Of a stretch of 64,000 bases of DNA, positions 58,966 through 64,000 are shown one piece after another; the first letter of the stretch is position 1; each line of letters opens with the position of its first letter. Under the pieces are notes generated by a model. That model made no database searches. It saw only the letters and a program-made list of their open reading frames with translations, and had not been told where the DNA came from. Made by a program: the position numbers and the translations under genes. Origin of the DNA: Xiphydria camelus. Taxonomy: Eukaryota > Arthropoda > Insecta > Hymenoptera > Xiphydriidae. Location of the stretch: positions 24,611,546 through 24,675,545 of the forward strand of contig OY783199.1 in assembly GCA_963678675.1 (NCBI GenBank). The letters are read 5' to 3'.

Positions 58966-61690
58966 CTCCTCATTTCATCAGCCCCTGTATAAATGCAAAA
59001 TAGGGAGTTTTTGAAACAATCCCACCAAACTTACGCGAATAACAATGACTAAAACGACCCCCGATTAAATCATCGTTAATCGTGCGATTCTCTCTCAGGT
59101 ATATTTTGCGGGGTCACGTGCGAAAGCGATTCATCGCTGATATCTTATCGCAGCTGCCGACTGCAGCGGAGCTGAACCTTGCGCGGCCTCGCGGGAACCA
59201 GAGAGAAGGGGGTTTCTCAGAGGAGGAGCAGAGAAGAGTGCGGTGGAAGCACGTCTATTTGCACCTCTCCGGAGAGAGACCGAAAAGTATATGTACCTTG
59301 CGGAAAGAGTGCAAACTCGAAATGCTAGGCGTTAATATCCGGTCACGTATCATACGGGAGCTGCTCTCGCGTTTGAGAGGCAACTCCGGTTCCGCTCCGC
59401 TCCTCGCGAAGTTCCACTTCTCGCTAATCCGATTGGAAATTCAGCGCCTCGAACCTCCCGAAGGACTACCCTGAGAACCGAGTTCCCACGATAAAAGCGC
59501 GCATACGATAATGGCGCGCATCCACGACGTGCAGCGATTTGCGTCCTTTCGTGAAAGAGGAGAGAGGGCCTCTCGAACGGCGGCCCTATAGAGAGGGAAA
59601 TGAGGCGACTCGCCCGTCGATAACTGCTGCTTTTATTCGACGAACAAAGTAGATATGTACCTCTACGAGAAAACGCGCGGACAATTATCGTTGAAAAGAG
59701 CGAGGCTTATCTCGTCGTTGGCGCGATGATCTCGCGTCGCGATCGAATTTTTCGAGGGAGTTTCGATTTCGAAGATTGCGATTTTTTCATAGCGATTGAT
59801 CTGCCGCATATATCATCGAAGGAGGCTACGATTGGACGTTAGCGACGGTCGGATTTTATGACGGGGAAAGCTACAGATTACAGACAAAAAAAATGGTAGA
59901 TGTCTGTAGACGGATAAAAAAGTTAGAATCGCGAAAATCTTTTCCTTCGATTTTACCATTCCCTTCCATCGCTTATCGTCTCGCTTGTTTTTTTTCTCAG
60001 ATATCGCTCCATTCTCATCGTTTACCAAAAGACAGAGGACGAATAGCGAGATCCCATGGCACCCAGTAATTCGCGTTCAAGATTCCACCCCACGGATCTA
60101 AACATACATTCACCGCGTTGAAAAATTGACGATCCCGACGAAGTTGGAAGACGAGGGAGGGAGTTTCCTCAATTTCATTTTCCTCGCGAAACCGAGCCCC
60201 TTCGTTAAACGCTTATATACACGATGGAGCAGATTCGCGAGCAGCGTCGAGCATCTCGTAAACGTCTACCGTGCGGTAAACGCCGAGCGCCTCGAGCATT
60301 TTTATCCAAGTTATTCATTGGCCGGCCGCTCTCACGAGATACTCGACGGGCCTCATAAAAGCATTGTTGCAATTACGCGATTAAACGCGCGTCGGTGGCT
60401 GTCTTTCGATTCCTGATTCGACGCCAGGCGCTTCCGGCTTCCTTCTCGTTGCGTTCCCAGCGTTGAGTCCCCCTCTCTTCTCGCGAGAAAGAAGGGAGAA
60501 AGAGGGAGAAGTCTTAGCGCTCAAAAGTTGACAAGCGGTGCGCCTCGCGAGGTTTACGCGTTCGTGATAAATTGCGGCAATTTCTTAAAGGGAGGCGCGA
60601 CTGCTTTTTTCGACCAGTCGCGCGAGTTGCCATTTCGCGCGGGGATCTCTGCCCGCTCGCGCGGGGGAAAAGAACCTTGAAAAGGACGACGGGTATACAT
60701 CTTTGTTTGCTCGACAGACGCGCGGGATGATTCATGCGCGACGGCTTGCGTTTAGCCCGCGATGTCGGTATAGACTCGCTCCGACCCCTTTGCCGTCCCG
60801 CCACTGAGCTCGTTCGCACTCCCTCGTCTTATTTAGAGCGCTCCAAAAGTGTGGAAACACCGCAACGCTTCGCGGGGTGCGAAGACGCCGCGGCGTGATT
60901 CGCTACGTGCAATGCCATACTATAGCAGCTGAATAGAACTTACAGCGCCCATGGTGGCCGGTATTTGAATCTGTAGTTGGGGAGTAAGTATAATGTAAAA
61001 ATGGACCCAAACCCCGTTCGAATGACGAAATTCATTTTCGTCGGATAGTTAACCTACAACGTGGAATCAAAAGTAACACACAGCATACTTCTATCACTTC
61101 GTAACGTTACGATTTTTCTTGTCAATATGCAATAGATACAATTACAGTTAATTCACCACAGTGTATATATCACTGATAAAATAATGACCTCTCGTGCAAA
61201 TAAATAAAAAAAGTTTTTAATCCTATGTCAGTACTTACTGACGGCTCCAGCTACACTTTCGATAGGCGCCGCCAACGGCGCCACTAGGCTTTTTTCACAC
61301 AGCGAATACTCGGCGAAAACCTCGCTTTAGGAAAGAAAGGACGATTTAGAGAGGAGAAACTGGCAACCTTATATATCGTCGGTTTATCCCTCCCCTCGGA
61401 GTAACCGCGCATTTTACAGTCCCCCGCCAACGTGGGTAACTAGCTTCCAGTCGGTTTTAGGTATATCTCCGGCCGTATTCACAGTGCGTCGAGCTACCCT
61501 TGGTTAACCGAAAGCCCCGTTACATCCGCGCTAATTTGCACTGTATACGCGTAGACGAACGGTTGGTGAACTTAATTCTCCTGCGAGTAAGTCCGTGAAA
61601 GGAGGGTTAGGACGGGGATGTATATTTTGAGACGGAGAGGTATTTTCGTTAGACTTACGGGATGAGGGGTGATGCAGGATGGCGGTGGTT
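58966..61690 (+). other. Intron, no recognised exon
   Basis: CpG-rich at 59.1-60.9 kb. An acceptor-like ctctctcag at 59,090-59,098 opens a 130-codon frame (59,082-59,474) with no recognisable domain. AT-rich at 60.95-61.25 kb. Confidence 0.5.
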
Positions 61691-61699
61691 ATAGTGTCG

Positions 61700-61952
61700 G
61701 CCAGACGGAAAAGTTCTGTATAAATTTGTGTATAGCCCATATATGGATTTGGTCATATGTGAATTATATATGACTTCTATATTAACGATACAAGAATTGT
61801 ATTTGGATTTTTGAAAGTTTGTATATATAATCCATGTATATGATCCGTGTATGGTTACCTAATATAGAAATCATGTATAATCCATATATGTGACCATAAT
61901 CCTCATATGGATCATATGCAAAATATGTAGAACTCTTTCACACATACCTGGA
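61700..61952. mobile_element. Relative of the inner 27.75-kb hairpin element
   Basis: Left end CCAGACGGAAAAGTTCTGTA, right end the complement of a CCAGGTATGTGTGAAAGAGTT-type sequence. The interior shares catatgtgatt/catatgtgaatt, cttctatattaac, ctaatatagaaatc and tataatccatata with 27,750-27,993. Long stretches of the interior pair with each other, as in the 27.75-kb copy. Confidence 0.7.
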
Positions 61953-64000
61953 TCGTGACTACGGATATTTTACACGTTCGTTTATATATTCTTTCGAACT
62001 GCAGGATTATTTTTTGTGGTGAAAACCTATTCCTACTTCAAATTCATTGATAACTCGCCTTTTGACTGTACGAGGGGAGCGAGAAATATCTCACACACAT
62101 TTTCAATTATGGTTACTTTCAGCCACCGCTACGATGCAACCGATATCTTCTCTCCCTGAAAAAATAATTAATTAACGCGCATGAGCAGCGATAAAGGGCG
62201 CTACCGTAATTAGTTACCAAAGTAATTTCTCATCTCGGTCACTTCGTTACACGTCGCTTCCGCTTTCGCCTATATTCATCAACTACGCCGCATGGGAACG
62301 TGTAGGTGTATTTCTACACAGACCTGATGATCAAAGTCTCATTCGATATCGTTCCTCCATTACTCGCTGTGTGTATTAATTTATCGTTAGAGTGCGCGAT
62401 CTTCCCGTGCGGAGTGGTGACGGCTCGTTATGGATGCGGCTTCCGCGTCGACTCGTATCGAGGTATTTTTAGCCGGAAACAATGTCGCGAAATGACGACG
62501 GCGGAAGATGTAATCCCCGCGTGGGCAGGGACCGAGATCGCTTGACGTTAATTTCCTTTTAACCTCAGTCGCGGAGCCTGGTGCTCGTATAACGATACTC
62601 CCTCGGGAGGGGACGCGCGATTCGACTCGGGAAAGCCGTCTCGGCCGCGAATGGCGGAATTACCGCAGCAGCATGAAACCCAAAGTTAGAAATTGCCCTT
62701 GAATTGTACGGGATGGACGGTTTAATTGGAAAAAATACAACAGGTATGGTAAAATTACTGTAGATTTATCAGGGAGCTTAAGAAGTATAAGTTTACACGT
62801 GTAAAATCAATTCCTCTCTCCGTTCGTTCGACCCTCTTCGAGAAAGTTCTCTTCCGGATATTTTCCTTCGGCGGAGTCTCCCTCAAAACAATTCGACCCT
62901 CTTGAAAATTTCGATCGAGCCCCGCGGCAAGATTATCTCCGCGATATCTCGAACGCTTTACGATCGTCCTCTCCCGACGCCAGTTTCTACTCCGCTCTCA
63001 TTCTCACGCGCATGCGTCAGCGGATCTTCCCTTCGAAGCGAAGACGTTATACCGTCGATGCGCGCGACCGTCGGCTGCTCCCTCGATGGAGGAAAAATGG
63101 AAGCGCGGTGCTGAGACTGTTTTTTGATTATGGACAGCACGTTGCAAGTGAGGAACTCGCGACAGCTCTTCTTTCCCCGTAAAACATAGAAGTTTCTCGA
63201 AGGGCGCGGACCGAGAAACCGAGGGTGGAACGCGCGAAAGGTGTATACCATTTTTCAAGAGAACACAAACTCTCAATTTCACGACGATCCATTAGAGGAA
63301 AAGTTGCTCGATATATCACCGCAACCCGTCGGATGCCGTTATGATTTAAGGCCCGTAAATCTCGCGCGGAATTGACATTCGAGTGCCATTAAACGGCGCA
63401 GCTTTATGCCTCGGCACCTTAAACGGCTTCTAGCAGATCGTAAATCGGTTCGGTTGCATGCGAAATTGATCGCACGCACATCTGGATGCTGCGCGCCTCG
63501 CCCCGCGCGCTGGATTACAAATTCCTCGAGAGCGTGCTTAACCATCGGGATCAATATTGACGAAACGTGGAATACGGGGCGAGTCGATCCCACGCGCCTT
63601 CGCACCCCCGCAGATACACTTGAGCTCTCCGCGAGAGGAGCGAAGACTTCGCACGGGCGAATTAACTTCCCGCCGAGGGAGAGTGAAGCGATTTTTCCTC
63701 TTTTCTCCCTCGCCGACTCTTCTCGGCCTCCCGGCGAAAGTTAAATTTCTGTGCCGAGAGAAAGACGAGGAAACGATAACACGGTGGTCCAGCGATGGAC
63801 TTTGAGGCTGCCGAGTCGCGCCAACCCCGACTTCGCGAAACTCAACAGTTCGCGAGCGACGAAGGAAAAGCCCGGAGTTTAACGGAGGGACGGCCTTCCC
63901 ACCGAAAGTTCTCCCTTTGTCTACCTCGCGCGGCTCCTCTGCCGGGAGGGAGAGGGTGGCGACGACGCCGAAGCGCGCGCGAGGGTGTAGAGTCCGAAAT
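61953..64000 (+). other. Intron to window end, no recognised exon
   Basis: Moderately AT-rich to about 62.3 kb, then CpG-rich. Short frames only; no Phactr C-terminal RPEL repeats or PP1-binding motif were seen before the window ends. Confidence 0.5.

Noticed and set aside
59082..59474. 130-codon frame after a ctctctcag site
   Set aside because: The acceptor is plausible, but no donor or domain is present and the phase with the Phactr exons could not be confirmed.
1..64000. CRISPR array, tRNA or rRNA gene, transposase or reverse transcriptase
   Set aside because: No regularly spaced direct repeats with unique spacers, no cloverleaf or rRNA blocks recognised by eye, and no long frame with the catalytic motifs of mobile-element enzymes.

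Overview
The window looks like intron-rich nuclear DNA from an arthropod, most likely an insect and plausibly a hymenopteran. Reasons: a metazoan gene with GT-AG introns, strong swings between AT-rich and CpG-rich stretches with CpG not depleted, many short inverted-repeat transposons flanked by TA or TTAA, and no prokaryotic gene organisation. The species-level guess is inference only.

One gene can be supported. Three exons on the + strand (2604-2768, 2878-2976 and 6265-6594) splice in one frame. They encode the N-terminal part of a phosphatase and actin regulator (Phactr family): a basic segment, the first (N-terminal) RPEL actin-binding motif, then a Gln/Pro/Thr-rich low-complexity linker. 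All three exons begin and end in phase 1. The protein start lies upstream of the window. The middle, the C-terminal RPEL triplet and the PP1-binding tail must lie downstream, because no further recognisable exon was found between 6595 and 64000. That stretch is therefore best read as a very long intron of over 57 kb. It contains a CpG-rich, 5'UTR-like block at about 17.7-18.2 kb ending in a possible phase-1 donor, which could be an internal alternative first exon. A second, weaker candidate is at 31.38-31.42 kb.

The rest of the window is mostly non-autonomous mobile DNA and simple repeats. Main items: (a) a family of short elements with CACYGAGA-type ends (18.56, 22.42, 23.27, 31.94, 35.18, 40.13 and 51.9 kb), some flanked by TA; (b) a 1.69-kb element with about 75-bp inverted ends at 35,317-37,001, carrying three near-identical 311-bp hairpin-rich tandem units, inserted at TA into one of the (a) elements, with an uninterrupted relative at 51.9 kb; (c) four other single copies of the 311-bp-type repeat (11.3, 30.1, 49.6 and 58.7 kb); (d) a 586-bp fold-back at 33.1-33.7 kb with about 250-bp arms and piggyBac-like TTAA flanks; (e) a piggyBac-type MITE at 43.55-43.81 kb; (f) a TA-flanked composite of nested hairpins at 27.7-28.2 kb, with a relative of its inner part at 61.7 kb; (g) a fold-back at 42.6-42.8 kb with a half copy at the window start; and further inverted repeats at 31.7 and 55.3 kb. 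No transposase or reverse-transcriptase coding sequence, tRNA, rRNA or CRISPR array was seen. The numerous open frames of 60-219 codons in CpG-rich blocks show no recognisable domain and are treated as chance.

There is no clear evidence for a wholly new biological system. The items most worth checking are the nested hairpin satellite inside a transposon, the long fold-back as a possible hairpin-RNA source, and the putative internal promoter of the Phactr gene.
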